Positions 43,648 through 53,406 are shown, counted from the first letter of the stretch. The stretch: 56,785 nt of DNA from Prosthecobacter sp. (GCA_021733925.1 JAIPJY010000046.1:1-56785); one strand, 5' to 3'. Notes: generated by a model from the sequence alone, not told the origin. Translations and numbers: made by a program.

Positions 43648-44309
43648 AACACAGGAAAACGGCTGGGATTCAAGATGCGGCGTTTGCCAGCCTCCAGGTG
43701 CTCGGCCATGAGAGCAGCCGCATGGGCGCCATCACCGGCTAGCACGGCATCGACGATCTGCACATGCTCGGCCACGCTTGCCGTGGGGCGCGTGCGGTCG
43801 GTGTCATGCACGCGAAGGATCACCTGATGAATTTTGTCCTGGAGGCGCTCCATGATCGTCATGATCTCGCGATTGCCGAGGAATGAGCACAGCAGGCAGT
43901 GCATCTCGCCATCGAGCCGCATGAGGGCGTCCAGATCATCCTCACCCAGCGCCACCTGCTGCTGCGCGATGTTCTCCCGCAACAACTTCTGCTGCGAATC
44001 ATTCAGTCGGCCGGCCAGACGGCGCACCGTCCAGCACTCCACAGCTTCGCGCAGTTCGTAGTGGTCCACGATGTCCTCCACGCTCATGCCCCGCACCACG
44101 ATGCCCTGCTGCGCCGAGATGCTCACAAATCCCTCCGCTTCCAGCCGCTCCAGCGCCACGTGGACGGGAGTCTTGCTCATTTCAAGCTGCTGAGCGAGCT
44201 GACGCTCCGAAAGAAAGGTGCCGGGCGGAAATTCACCCGAAGCGATGAGCCGACGAAGTTCGGAGTACGCTCGTGATTGAAGGCGGGAAGGAGGGGTGGC
44301 GGCAGGCAT
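43644..44309 (-). CDS. GntR/FadR-type transcriptional regulator
   Basis: 221 residues from the ATG at 44309; a TTG frame start at 44339 is less likely. The winged helix has LRRLIASGEFPPGTFLSERQLA and MSKTPVHVALERLEAEGFV. The C-terminal FCD domain contains REAVECWTVRRLAG and conserved His of its metal site (HCLLCSF, HVQIVDA). It is the first gene of the PSD1-DUF1501 operon, so it probably senses a breakdown product and regulates itself. Confidence 0.9.
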   Translation of the reverse strand: MPAATPPSRLQSRAYSELRRLIASGEFPPGTFLSERQLAQQLEMSKTPVHVALERLEAEGFVSISAQQGIVVRGMSVEDIVDHYELREAVECWTVRRLAGRLNDSQQKLLRENIAQQQVALGEDDLDALMRLDGEMHCLLCSFLGNREIMTIMERLQDKIHQVILRVHDTDRTRPTASVAEHVQIVDAVLAGDGAHAAALMAEHLEAGKRRILNPSRFPVL

Positions 44310-44338
44310 GGGAACAGGGGATTCAATACTGGAATCCA

Positions 44339-44352
44339 ACTGGCATACCAGT
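44339..44352. promoter_or_regulatory. Putative GntR operator
   Basis: ACTGG-CATA-CCAGT, a 14 bp palindrome with a 4-base centre, 30 bases upstream of the GntR ATG. FadR-type regulators bind short palindromes of this kind next to their own promoter. An additional half site actgg lies at about 44328-44332. Confidence 0.5.
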
Positions 44353-44522
44353 GAAAACGTGAGCGGTTTTGTTTTCTATCGGGATGATTCGATTGCCGTC
44401 CGGCCTGCGAAAGCGGCGTCGCGACCAGGCTTGCCGCACGCCGCCGACTTGCGTGATCGCCTCTACTCCGAAGCCCACACCGCCAAGATGCTGTCGCGCT
44501 CGTGTCAGAGCTGTGGGCTCAT

Positions 44523-45305
44523 TTAACCCTCTGGTATTGATGAATAGTCTTTGATCTTCTTATTCCACTCCAACCACAAAGAATCCTTTAAGCTATCACG
44601 ATCCTTGAATGAGAAGTCATTTTTAAATTCGCGCAATGCAGCCTCAGGCACCTTCTTATTTTCAGAAAACACGACATGATAGCCATGTTTCTCAACCAAC
44701 ATCTTCAATGCACATCTCATGTATATTAAGTGTACGTTTGTTTTCGCTGGCAGAATATACCGTTCACTTTGCATTCTAACCAGGACCTCATCCCTCGGAG
44801 GATCCATAAACTGACCTGCAAATGCAGCGGGAACTTCAATTTTCATCCTGGCATCAGTCCATTTTCTAGCCAGAACACGATCCAAAGTGGCAGCCAATTC
44901 TCCACTGAATTCATGGACTTGCGCCAATGGCAAAAGTTTTGCCGCCTTCTCCTCAGCCAAAATCACGCGAAGTTTCACCCGTAACGAAACACAGGTTAAA
45001 TAATCGCCGGTCCAACTGTCACTGAAGATTTTTTCTTCCTGAAGCAGCAACAAAGACATTCTCAAACCCGCTGAAGGTTCCTCAACATCAGAAACATCTT
45101 CTAGAGAATCAAGCAGATCGCTTTCAAAAGAGCGTGATTCCGCGAGTTCTCTCCACCCCTCGGCATCGACACATCGTCCGCCCATGAGGGCCGACTTGAC
45201 AGGGTTTTCTCTTTGGTCTCCAAGGGCGCGAGACAAGGGAGAAAACAGGCAGGAGAAAACGATCATCACAACCATGAACCAGTTGGGCAGCCTGTGAATC
45301 ATCAT
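44523..45305 (-). CDS. Secreted protein of unknown function
   Basis: 260 residues. An N-terminal signal or anchor (NWFMVVMIVFSCLFSPLSRALG) precedes a mostly helical, charged domain with segments such as LARKWTDARMKIEVPAAFAGQF and MRCALKMLVEKHGYHVVFSE. I do not recognise the family. The sequence is lower in GC than its neighbours, which suggests recent acquisition. Two adjacent ATGs (45305, 45302) are equivalent starts. It has no operon partner. Confidence 0.55.
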   Translation of the reverse strand: MMIHRLPNWFMVVMIVFSCLFSPLSRALGDQRENPVKSALMGGRCVDAEGWRELAESRSFESDLLDSLEDVSDVEEPSAGLRMSLLLLQEEKIFSDSWTGDYLTCVSLRVKLRVILAEEKAAKLLPLAQVHEFSGELAATLDRVLARKWTDARMKIEVPAAFAGQFMDPPRDEVLVRMQSERYILPAKTNVHLIYMRCALKMLVEKHGYHVVFSENKKVPEAALREFKNDFSFKDRDSLKDSLWLEWNKKIKDYSSIPEG

Positions 45306-45390
45306 GAAAAGTTCAATGCTGGTTGTTGAGCCCGAGGCCCCTATTGCCTTCAGGATAGGATGACATGCCCACTGCGGCAAGCCCGAGCCA

Positions 45391-46152
45391 TCACCACTGC
45401 AGCGTGTTCACATCCACCCGCGTCTCGTTGCGGCTTTCCTTGACGATATGCCCGTCGGAGAGGTACAGCACGCGATCGGCCATGGCGGACATGGCGGCGT
45501 TGTGGGTGATGACGACGGTCAGGGTGCCGAGCTCCCGATTGATGCGCTCGATGGCTTCCAGCACGGTGATGCCGGTGGTCACATCGAGAGCGCCGGTGGG
45601 CTCGTCACACAGCAGAACCTCGGGTTTTTTCGCGATGGCACGGGCGATGGCCACGCGCTGCTGCTCGCCGCCGCTGAGCTGGGAAGGGAAATGATCCAGG
45701 CGGTGGCTCAGGCCCACGCGGTCCAGCGCGTCCTCCGGCTTCATCGGGTCCGGGGCGATCTCGGTGATGAGGGCCACGTTTTCGCGGGCGGTGAGGCTGG
45801 GGATGAGATTGTAGAATTGAAACACGAAGCCCACGCAGTTGCGGCGGAACTGCGTCAACGTGCGCTCGCCGCCGCCGGAGAGGTCCCAGCCTTTGTAGCG
45901 GAGGGTGCCGGAGGTGGGGATGTCCAGACCGCCAAGGATGTTCAGCAGCGTGGACTTGCCGCTGCCAGAGGCACCCAGCAGCACCACCAGCTCGCCCGGA
46001 TGGAAATCGAGATCGACCCCCTGAAGGGCCACGACATTGAGATCTCCGGTTTGGTAGACTTTGCGCAGCCCCCGTGCCGCAAAGATCGGCTTCTCGCCCT
46101 CAGCAGGCGGCTGGCGGGGAGTCATGGTGCTGGACGGCTGGGAGCTCGGCAT
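45391..46152 (-). CDS. ABC transporter ATP-binding protein (LolD/MacB class)
   Basis: 253 residues from the ATG at 46152 (alternatives 46167 and 46125). Walker [11 protein letters not shown]-loop [11 protein letters not shown], signature [15 protein letters not shown] and Walker [13 protein letters not shown] are intact. It is of the lipoprotein-release/MacB class, but no permease gene is adjacent, so it must work with a permease encoded elsewhere. The N-terminal 20 residues are Pro/Ser-rich and not conserved. Confidence 0.88.
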   Translation of the reverse strand: MPSSQPSSTMTPRQPPAEGEKPIFAARGLRKVYQTGDLNVVALQGVDLDFHPGELVVLLGASGSGKSTLLNILGGLDIPTSGTLRYKGWDLSGGGERTLTQFRRNCVGFVFQFYNLIPSLTARENVALITEIAPDPMKPEDALDRVGLSHRLDHFPSQLSGGEQQRVAIARAIAKKPEVLLCDEPTGALDVTTGITVLEAIERINRELGTLTVVITHNAAMSAMADRVLYLSDGHIVKESRNETRVDVNTLQW

Positions 46153-46235
46153 GCCCCTACCTTGCATGGCGAAAGGGATTGTGCCAACACGATGATCGGT
46201 GGTTGCGTCCGGCGTTCATCGCGCAAGATTAACCG

Positions 46236-47009
46236 ATGCCCATTTTGGCCAGCGACGACACTCCAGACATTCACACGACGAGGGTCAAACTCCCTTCACG
46301 TGAACGCAGCAGCGGACGCACTCTGGTCATTGGCGACATCCATGGCTGTTCGACCGCGCTTGATCTCATGCTGCAGGAGCTGTCCCCCCAGAGCGAAGAC
46401 ACCATCGTCACCTTGGGCGATTACGTGGATCGCGGACCAGACAGCCGCGGCGTGGTGCAGCGACTGCTGGAGTTGGAAAAGCAGGTCAAGCTCATTCCAC
46501 TGATCGGCAACCATGAAATCCTCATGCTCGACGCCCGCAGCCAACTGCTTGATCCCGGATCATGGTACGGCGTCGGCGGCAGGCAGACCATGCAGTCTTA
46601 TGGCTGCACGGACATCCCGGACTGGAACGCCATCCCTCAGGAGCACTGGGACTTCCTGAGCCAGCGCCTGCGCCGCTGGCATGCAGACGACACGCATATC
46701 TTTGCCCACGCGAATGTGAATGCCATGCTGCCCATGGAGGATCAGAGCGACGACTGGCTGTTCTGGCGGCGCTTTGATGATTCCCACCCGCATTTTTCGG
46801 GCAAGAAGCTGGTTTGCGGCCACACCGCCCAGAAGAACGGACTGCCCCTCATTCTCCCCAGCAGAATCTGCCTCGACACCTGGGCCTATGGGGATGGCTG
46901 GCTCACCGCGCTCGAAACCAGCACTGGAAACCTGGTGCAGACCAATCAGCGTGGCGAGGTACGGCGCTACAGTTTCGACGAGGTGCGCATGCTCACCGAA
47001 AAAGTGTGA
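46236..47009 (+). CDS. PPP-family metallophosphoesterase
   Basis: 257 residues. Signature motifs GDIHG (33-37), GDYVDRG (61-67) and GNHE (91-94) define the PPP Ser/Thr phosphatase or PrpA-like family. VCGHTAQKNG and the final His complete the metal site. Cytoplasmic. It lies 11 bases upstream of the envelope cluster and may be expressed with it. Confidence 0.9.
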   Translation: MPILASDDTPDIHTTRVKLPSRERSSGRTLVIGDIHGCSTALDLMLQELSPQSEDTIVTLGDYVDRGPDSRGVVQRLLELEKQVKLIPLIGNHEILMLDARSQLLDPGSWYGVGGRQTMQSYGCTDIPDWNAIPQEHWDFLSQRLRRWHADDTHIFAHANVNAMLPMEDQSDDWLFWRRFDDSHPHFSGKKLVCGHTAQKNGLPLILPSRICLDTWAYGDGWLTALETSTGNLVQTNQRGEVRRYSFDEVRMLTEKV

Positions 47010-47020
47010 CCTCCCCCGCC

Positions 47021-48625
47021 ATGACTCGCGCGCGCTGGATCCTCTCTGCTGCATCTCTATTCGCGCTTTGGCTTCTCGGTGCACTGGTATGCCTGCCACA
47101 CCTGCAGCGGGATCTCAAAACGGCCGCCCAGGATGTGCTCTCGCAGCAGCCCGACTTGCGCAATCGGACAGGCGGACTGCAGATCGGGTTCAACGGCCAG
47201 CAGGCACGACTCACTGGCAGCGTGCGCACGCAGGAGGACCGCAGCAGGGTCGAAAACGCCGTGCGTGATCTGGTGAGCCTGCCAGCACCGCTTTCTCTCG
47301 GACTCGGGCGTCACCTCAATCCTGTCAGCGCTGTGCAGAGCGAGGTCGAAGTCATTCCCAGCCCGCCCGGCTGGATGCTGCTGGCGGCCGACGGGCCTCA
47401 CGCACGTCTGCTGGGCACCGCCGCCAACGAGTATGAGGCACGCGACCTCGCGCGCAGCGTGCAGGAAGCCTGGAGCATTCAAGGCGGCGTGAGCGAAGGC
47501 ATGCCGGGCACCGACGCTGGGAACCATGACGAAGCCGCCAACGTCTCCACCACCCTGCGCACGGTGCCGGCCCCGCAGGCCAGCGTGCAGGCTTACCTGG
47601 CGCGCATCGGGCTGCCATGGAAGGAGCTGACTCTGGGCAAGTCTGACGCCGATCTGCTGGCTGAAGCGCGTGCACTCGGCGTCAGCGAAGCTGAGTGGGA
47701 GCATCAGGTGCGCCCTGCTCTGGACGAGTTGCGCGCCTCCCAGCAGCAGCAGCAGCTTCTTCAGGTGAAGAACAACTTTCTTGCCAGACTGCTGCCAGGT
47801 TATCTCTTCGTCGCGGTTCGTGATCAGCAGATCATTCTCCGTGGCGAAGTCGGGAGCGCTGCCATGAAGCAGGAGATTCTCGAAGACGCCATCAAGGCCT
47901 TCGCCCATCGCCGCCTGCATGATGAAATCCGTGTCAGCGCGCAGCGCCGTCCCAGCGGTGATTTTGGCCCCATCACGACCGCCCTGCTGCCAGAAGAGGG
48001 CAAGGCGGGTGGCAAATCCTGTTTTCTCAGCTTCAGCGGCGAAGCCTGGAAAACTGTGGACTGGCAGATCGCCCCCCGCGAGCAGTCATGGAAGAACGAC
48101 CTGCCAGCAGGGCTCGATGCCAAATCGCTGCAAAATGACAGCGCCATGCTCAGCAGCTGGCTGCAGGGGGATGACTCCGTCGCACCGCCACCCTCCCAAC
48201 CCAGCGCCCCGGCCTTCATCGCCCTCGCGGTTTTCGGCACCAAGGCCATCATCTCAGGGCAGGTCGCCGAAGAGGCCGTGCGCGCCCAGCTCATCGCCGC
48301 CGTCCGTCTGGCCTATGGTCCGCAGTTCATCGTCATGAGCGATCAGGTTCATGTGAGCGGCGACTGCGAGCCCTCCGGCAGCATTCTGCACTCCCTCAAA
48401 AGCCTGCCGCCGGCGCCCGCCACCAGCAGCGCCGGGATGTTTGCCATCGCCAAGCCTGGCGGCACCTGGACGCTCATCCCGGTGACACGCGAACTCGTCG
48501 AAGCAGGGGGGCTGGCCCATTCCGGCCTCCTGCCCGCCGGCATTCCCGCCGCGGTCGTTGAAGACCTCTCTGCCGAGACCATCGAGCAGCTTCGCCTGCG
48601 CCTGGCCCACCCTGATTTCAACTGA
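47021..48625 (+). CDS. Membrane-anchored protein with BON-like domains
   Basis: 534 residues from the ATG at 47021. An N-terminal transmembrane helix (ILSAASLFALWLLGALVC) is followed by tandem domains. RNRTGGLQIGFNGQQARLTGSVRTQ and similar strands (IILRGEVGSAAMKQEILEDAIKAF; AIISGQVAEEAVRAQLIAAVRLAYG) resemble BON domains that bind membranes, seen in OmpA-type envelope proteins. No OmpA peptidoglycan domain is recognised. It overlaps the next gene by one base. Confidence 0.6.
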   Translation: MTRARWILSAASLFALWLLGALVCLPHLQRDLKTAAQDVLSQQPDLRNRTGGLQIGFNGQQARLTGSVRTQEDRSRVENAVRDLVSLPAPLSLGLGRHLNPVSAVQSEVEVIPSPPGWMLLAADGPHARLLGTAANEYEARDLARSVQEAWSIQGGVSEGMPGTDAGNHDEAANVSTTLRTVPAPQASVQAYLARIGLPWKELTLGKSDADLLAEARALGVSEAEWEHQVRPALDELRASQQQQQLLQVKNNFLARLLPGYLFVAVRDQQIILRGEVGSAAMKQEILEDAIKAFAHRRLHDEIRVSAQRRPSGDFGPITTALLPEEGKAGGKSCFLSFSGEAWKTVDWQIAPREQSWKNDLPAGLDAKSLQNDSAMLSSWLQGDDSVAPPPSQPSAPAFIALAVFGTKAIISGQVAEEAVRAQLIAAVRLAYGPQFIVMSDQVHVSGDCEPSGSILHSLKSLPPAPATSSAGMFAIAKPGGTWTLIPVTRELVEAGGLAHSGLLPAGIPAAVVEDLSAETIEQLRLRLAHPDFN

Positions 48626-49641
48626 TGTCCTCCCTCCTCTGGCTGCTGCTCTACCTCGCTCCACTTCTCGGCCTCACCGCCGCCTTGTTCGCATGGTTCG
48701 GCTGGCAGTGGCGTGGCAGTGACATGCAGAAGCGCATCGACGAACTGACCGCCCAGATCGATGCGGCTCAATCAGCCCTGCGCCAGGCTGAAACCGAACA
48801 CGCCACCACCCGTGCCGCCAGCACCACCAGCGAGGCTCCCGCTCCGATTGATCCAGCTGCGGCAGTGGAACTCCAGAGGCTGCGGGACGATTTGAAATCC
48901 GCCCAGAGTGAAGCACGCCTGCGCCAGGATGAGGCCCTAAAATCAGGTGAGGCCGCGCTGGCGCTCGAAACGGAAATGGCCCGGCTGCTGGCAGATCTTG
49001 AGCATCTGCGTGCCGCACACACCTCCGCGCAGGCGGAACTCGACAGCCTTCGCAGCGCAGCGGCTGCGGCAGACGAAACCGCTGAAGCACCCGCCAAACC
49101 CAAGCGCAAACGCAGCACCCCGGCGAAATCCAAGGTGCCCACGGCCACTCTGCGCGAAAAAATCACCGAGCTCGAAAGCCAGCTCAACACCCATCAGGCG
49201 GGCCTCGCCACACTGACGCAGGAGCGCGACGACTGGCAGCGCCGCATCACCAAACTCGAAGAGCAAACACCGGCTGATCCCGCCGGCCTGGGACTCGCCC
49301 ACCGCAGCTTTGCCGACAGTGAGAAGCGCCTTGTCGCCGCCACGTCGGAGATTGAGCGGCTGCAAAATCAAACACGCGTGCTGCTGCGCGTGGAGGAATC
49401 CACCGCCGCACGCGCCAACGTGCCTGATGACGACCTCACGCAGATCAAGGGCATCAAAAAGATCATCAGTGAGCAGTTGCATGCCCACGGCATTCGCACC
49501 TGGCGGCAGATCGCCCTGTGGGATGAAGACGAGCAGCGCGCCTTCAGCGAACTCCTGGCCTTTAAAAACCGCGCCGCACGCGAGCAATGGCAGCAGCAGG
49601 CCCGTGCGCTGCATGAAGCCGCCCACGGCCCGCTGCCCTGA
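48625..49641 (+). CDS. Membrane coiled-coil protein with helix-hairpin-helix end
   Basis: 338 residues. An N-terminal transmembrane helix (LWLLLYLAPLLGLTAALFAWFGW) is followed by a long coiled coil (about 35-240), a Lys/Pro-rich stretch KPKRKRSTPAKSK, and a C-terminal helix-hairpin-helix segment DDDLTQIKGIKKIISEQLHAHGI. This architecture, common in Verrucomicrobiota and Alphaproteobacteria, has no proven role. DNA or protein contact through the HhH domain is possible. It overlaps the upstream gene by one base. Confidence 0.7.
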   Translation: MSSLLWLLLYLAPLLGLTAALFAWFGWQWRGSDMQKRIDELTAQIDAAQSALRQAETEHATTRAASTTSEAPAPIDPAAAVELQRLRDDLKSAQSEARLRQDEALKSGEAALALETEMARLLADLEHLRAAHTSAQAELDSLRSAAAAADETAEAPAKPKRKRSTPAKSKVPTATLREKITELESQLNTHQAGLATLTQERDDWQRRITKLEEQTPADPAGLGLAHRSFADSEKRLVAATSEIERLQNQTRVLLRVEESTAARANVPDDDLTQIKGIKKIISEQLHAHGIRTWRQIALWDEDEQRAFSELLAFKNRAAREQWQQQARALHEAAHGPLP

Positions 49642-49654
49642 TTTTCCCCACCGC

Positions 49655-50227
49655 ATGTTCACCGTTTCGCGCCTCTGCTCCTTGCTGCTCACATTGGCTC
49701 TCGCCTCCTGCGTCTCCCCTGGCACATCAGCCACACGTCAGGAAAAAGCCCAACGCCTCAGCCACGATCTCCAGCGGCTCTCCCCGACAGTGAGCGCACG
49801 CGAGGCCGACCTGCTGGCGAGCACGGCCATCGAAGAATCCGCCAAACTCTCCGAGAATTTCAAGCCCTTCATCCACCCGTGGATGAACAACGGCCTCGTC
49901 AACATCGGCATGCGCAAGCGCGGCCTCTGCTACCAGTGGCGGGACGATTTGTTCCCCTTCCTGTTCCGCCTCAATCTCAAGACGCTGGAGCTGCACCTCA
50001 GCTCTTCAAAGCGCGACACCTGGCAGGAGCACCACGGCATCATCGTCACCGCGAAAGGCCAGCGCTTTGAAGACGGCCTTGTGATCGATCCCTGGCGCAA
50101 TGGCGGCCGCCTGTGGTGGGGCCTCCTGAAGAATGACAAAGGACACCCCTGGGTGCCGCTGCCCTGGAAGCTCACCCCCATGGTACTGCGCCCGCTGCTG
50201 ATGCCGGATCTCTATCCCTCCCACTGA
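49655..50227 (+). CDS. Lipoprotein of unknown function
   Basis: 190 residues. A lipoprotein signal is clear (LCSLLLTLALASCVSPG, Cys at about 19). The mature domain has IHPWMNNGLVNIGMRKRGLCYQW and LHLSSSKRDTWQEHHGIIVTA, reminiscent of small conserved lipoproteins in gamma-proteobacteria and Verrucomicrobiota; I cannot name the family. It is the last gene of the envelope cluster. Confidence 0.7.
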   Translation: MFTVSRLCSLLLTLALASCVSPGTSATRQEKAQRLSHDLQRLSPTVSAREADLLASTAIEESAKLSENFKPFIHPWMNNGLVNIGMRKRGLCYQWRDDLFPFLFRLNLKTLELHLSSSKRDTWQEHHGIIVTAKGQRFEDGLVIDPWRNGGRLWWGLLKNDKGHPWVPLPWKLTPMVLRPLLMPDLYPSH

Positions 50228-50271
50228 GGCATTGTCAGGCCACATCCTTCACGCCGGAAGCCGCGCTGAGT

Positions 50272-51456
50272 TCACGGTTTCTTTTTCTTCACCGCTGGCG
50301 GAGGCGTCACCTTGATCCCGGCCGCCTCCATCACGAGATGCTGAAAGGCGTCCTTGGGTTTGCCGCTGTCCGGCACCAGCACATTTTGCACCATGAACAC
50401 GGTGACGATCCCGCTCTGCGGATCGATGCAGCCATTCGTGGCAAAGGCGCCGCCGTGGCCAAAGCTGCCCACCGGCATCTGCGAATTCACCCGCTGCGTT
50501 GCGGTGTTCACCTGCCAGCCGCAGGCATAGTTCAGGGACTTGCCACCGGCGGTCACCGGGGTGGTCATGTCCTTCACAGATTTGGCTGTGAGATTGCGAA
50601 CACCGTCGAGCTCTCCGCCGTTGGCGATCATCGAATAAAACCGCCCCATGTCCGCAGCGGTGGAGAAGAGGCCGCCCGCCGGCTCCGTCATGTGCAGCAC
50701 GCTGGCGTCGCTGGTAACGAAGGGATTGTAGCCAGGCACGAGTTCATGTGCTTCGTCGTCCATCTTATACGTGCGGGCGATGCGAGCGCGGTGCGCGTCA
50801 TCGGGATTGAACATCGTATCCTTCATGCCCAGTGGCGCGAAGATTTTGGCCTGCAAAAAGGCGTCATACTTCATGCCGGAGACGAGTTCGATGATGCGAC
50901 CGGACACCGTGGGTCCAAAGCCGTACTCGTAGGCAGTGCCCGGTTGGAAAGCGAGCGGCGTCTTGAGCAGTGAGGCCACGTAGGCCTTCAGCGAGACCGC
51001 ACCGTCCGAAGGTGCACGGCGTGGAAAGGCGATGCCTGCCGTGTGGCTGAGAAGCATGCGCAGCGTGATGGGTTTTTCCGGCGCGCTGCCATCGGCCAGC
51101 TTCACTTTGGCGAGTTCCGGCAGCCACTTGGAAGCCGGTTCATCGAGCGAGAGTTTGCCTTCATCCACCAGCACCATCACGGCGGTGGCGTTGATCGATT
51201 TCGTCATCGAGGCGATCCAGAACATCGCGTCCGTTTTCATCGGCTGTTTTTTGCCGATGTCGGCCATGCCTGCGGCGTCCTGATAGACGATCTTCCCCTT
51301 CTCCATCACCAGTGTGACGATGCCTGCCGCCTGCTTGGCCTTCACTGCCGCTTCCATGGCAGGATGAATGGCGGCCAGCTTCGCTTCATCGAGCGCCGGC
51401 AGCAGCGCGGGAAACAGAAGTAGGGCGGAGTAAAGAGTACATGCGATGCGGTTCAT
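50272..51456 (-). CDS. Exported serine hydrolase, beta-lactamase-fold
   Basis: 394 residues from the ATG at 51456, with a signal peptide (to about 21). The catalytic SMTK (Ser83, Lys86) and the region YEYGFGPTVSGRIIE, where the family has its Tyr, are present; HTAG lies between them. GHGGAFATNG near the C-terminus matches the family's HGG-type third motif. It is an EstB/class C-type esterase or D-Ala carboxypeptidase homologue; substrate unknown. The C-terminus is Lys-rich. Confidence 0.9.
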   Translation of the reverse strand: MNRIACTLYSALLLFPALLPALDEAKLAAIHPAMEAAVKAKQAAGIVTLVMEKGKIVYQDAAGMADIGKKQPMKTDAMFWIASMTKSINATAVMVLVDEGKLSLDEPASKWLPELAKVKLADGSAPEKPITLRMLLSHTAGIAFPRRAPSDGAVSLKAYVASLLKTPLAFQPGTAYEYGFGPTVSGRIIELVSGMKYDAFLQAKIFAPLGMKDTMFNPDDAHRARIARTYKMDDEAHELVPGYNPFVTSDASVLHMTEPAGGLFSTAADMGRFYSMIANGGELDGVRNLTAKSVKDMTTPVTAGGKSLNYACGWQVNTATQRVNSQMPVGSFGHGGAFATNGCIDPQSGIVTVFMVQNVLVPDSGKPKDAFQHLVMEAAGIKVTPPPAVKKKKP

Positions 51457-51485
51457 CGCGAAACAACGCACCAGCGCCGCTGCAT

Positions 51486-52859
51486 CTAGCGGCGTCTGCG
51501 TGCGCCCAGGAAAAACAGGCCGCCCAACATCATCAGCACGGCTCCGGCGGGCTCGGGCACGAGGGCAAAATTGGTGCCCAGCACGTAGTTTGCCACGTTG
51601 TATCCGATGATCTGCCCGTCGGCGACGGACGTTTGAAACTGCGTGCCGCCATAGACGCCCGCCATCGCCGCCTCGTTCGCGGCCTGGCTGAAGCTGGTGA
51701 AGTTGCGCGTCAGGTCGATGCTGCCGTCCCCATTGATGTCGCTGCCGAGGCTGAAGGAGACGCTGTCGCCGAGGTAGGAGGCCAGCACGACGGCTGCTGC
51801 CTCACTGATCGTGGCGCCCAGCGAGACGTATTCCGGCAGCGAAGGGGAGGTGATCAGCGGTGCCCAGAACGAATCCACATCCGTGCTGGCATTGCCATCG
51901 ATGTCGCCGTTCGCGATGGCCGTTTCCGGACGCCAGAACTGCGTGTCGTAGATCGTGGCCATGGCGGCGGTGCTTGCATCGGCCATCGCCACATTCAGGG
52001 TGGCCAGAAGGTGCGCCACATCGGCGGTGCTCAGGCCCGCATTGGTGGCCACAGTGGTGGCGATCTGGTTCCACATGCCCGTCATTTTCACCGTGCCGTC
52101 TCCAGCGGCCCAGAAGTAGGCTTGGTTCGTTTGGTCTGAGGTACGGGTCGCGCTGAAAGCAGCACCGAGGTCCTTCACCTGAGCGTAATCCGCCGCATAC
52201 TGGCTGGACTGCAAATACGAAGTGACCGATCCGCCCGGCAGCGAGGTCATGTAGGAGCCGGTGCCCGGGATGGAAAAAGTGCCCACGCTGCCCCAGCCCG
52301 GCAGCAACGCGCCAGCGGCGGAGGTCTGCTGCCAGTAGCCGATGGTGCCAACGGGCGAATAAGTGGTGGTGGCGGCATCGGCAGAGCCATCGGCCGAACG
52401 CGCGCTCAGCAGATTGTTGGCAATGGTGATGCCCCAGCCGATGCCATCGGTCTTGGCCTGGCTGTCGGCGATGCCACTGAGCTGGGAACTGTACAGTGCG
52501 CTGGCCTCGCTGCTCGACCCCGAATAGAGGTACTGCATCACGGTGTTGGCCGCGGCGATCATCGCCGCCTGGGAGTCGGCTCCCACGGGTCCGGAACCGG
52601 GTGCCGGGTAAGCGCCATAGTCGTAGGTGTTGTAGGTGCCTTCGATGCTTTGGTCCGCATTGTACATGGACGCCGCCAGGATGGCCAGATCATGCGCCAC
52701 CAGCGGGTCCGCCGTGGTCGTCATCGATTCCAGCGCCAGCGCATTCCAGTCCGAGACGATGTCGGCACGCACCGCCGTCACTGCGGTCAGCAACAGGGCA
52801 GAACCCGCAAGCAGGCTCGAAAAATGGGGGTGGAAACGCAACATCGACTGATAAATCAT
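51486..52859 (-). CDS. PEP-CTERM protein with degenerate haloperoxidase-like domain
   Basis: 457 residues. A signal peptide (to about 32; an ATG at 52844 is an alternative start) and a PEP-CTERM sorting tail (VPEPAGAVLMMLGG then RRRR) bracket a vanadium-haloperoxidase-like fold. TQFWRPETAIANGDIDG keeps the RPxTAI motif. The His of the canonical PSGH loop is absent (PEYVSLGATISEA), and the second site reads GVYGGTQFQ where active enzymes have an Arg and a GGIHF His. It is probably catalytically dead or altered, with export and anchoring to the outer surface. Confidence 0.75.
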   Translation of the reverse strand: MIYQSMLRFHPHFSSLLAGSALLLTAVTAVRADIVSDWNALALESMTTTADPLVAHDLAILAASMYNADQSIEGTYNTYDYGAYPAPGSGPVGADSQAAMIAAANTVMQYLYSGSSSEASALYSSQLSGIADSQAKTDGIGWGITIANNLLSARSADGSADAATTTYSPVGTIGYWQQTSAAGALLPGWGSVGTFSIPGTGSYMTSLPGGSVTSYLQSSQYAADYAQVKDLGAAFSATRTSDQTNQAYFWAAGDGTVKMTGMWNQIATTVATNAGLSTADVAHLLATLNVAMADASTAAMATIYDTQFWRPETAIANGDIDGNASTDVDSFWAPLITSPSLPEYVSLGATISEAAAVVLASYLGDSVSFSLGSDINGDGSIDLTRNFTSFSQAANEAAMAGVYGGTQFQTSVADGQIIGYNVANYVLGTNFALVPEPAGAVLMMLGGLFFLGARRRR

Positions 52860-52905
52860 CTAAGTTTACAATAATTACCATAGTAAACAACGTGTTTCTG
52901 TCCTT

Positions 52906-53260
52906 TTGCTCGCCTCCCCCTCTCTGCCCCTCATCCGTCGTCTTGATCCTGTCGTCCGTTCTGCCCCCACTCCCCTGCCCCTCCCCCCATTTTTGCCACT
53001 TTTTGCGCCCCTCGTGTCCTTCGTAGCTCGAAGAGCGAAGAACGGATTGCGGCCAACCTCCCCTCAGCCAACAGCCCTGCCGCTGTCGAACGCCCCCAGG
53101 CCGGCACACCTTTTTGAGGCTGCGATGCGACAGCCCCGAAATCACGGCCCCGCACAGCGCTTCCCTACCTCCCCAAGCGCCGCGCCGGGTGGTAGGGACG
53201 CGTTGTGCGCGTCCGTAGATTCCTTCGTCCCAGCGCCACCTGCCGCCCCACCACTCTCCC
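52906..53260. repeat. C-rich spacer with a second dispersed repeat and a hairpin
   Basis: This part of the 726-base gap 52860-53585 is non-coding and extremely C-rich on the plus strand. Bases 53,191-53,244 are the inverted partner of the repeat at 9027-9080. Arms at 53,152-53,169 and 53,191-53,208 are complementary at 16 of 18 positions (gcacagcgcttccctacc against the partner), forming a REP-like hairpin. Text near 53,010-53,040 resembles the boilerplate at 1500-1600. Bases 53,260-53,400 are more of the same. Confidence 0.7.
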
Positions 53261-53406
53261 CCTTTTCCAAAGCTCCCGCCTCTCCACCCCGACTTTCCCC
53301 TCCCCCTTTTGCGTCTTTTTGCGCCTTTTTGCGGCCCACCTCTTCCCATCAACTCCCCTCCCACTTCCCCTTGACCTTAGCCCCGCCAGCCGCACCATGA
53401 CCGCGT

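Noticed and set aside
43644-44339. Longer GntR start at 44339
   Set aside because: The codon is TTG and it reads through the operator half; the ATG at 44309 is preferred.
44296-44526. Plus-strand ORF over the GntR promoter
   Set aside because: No motif, and it overlaps the operator and the GntR start.
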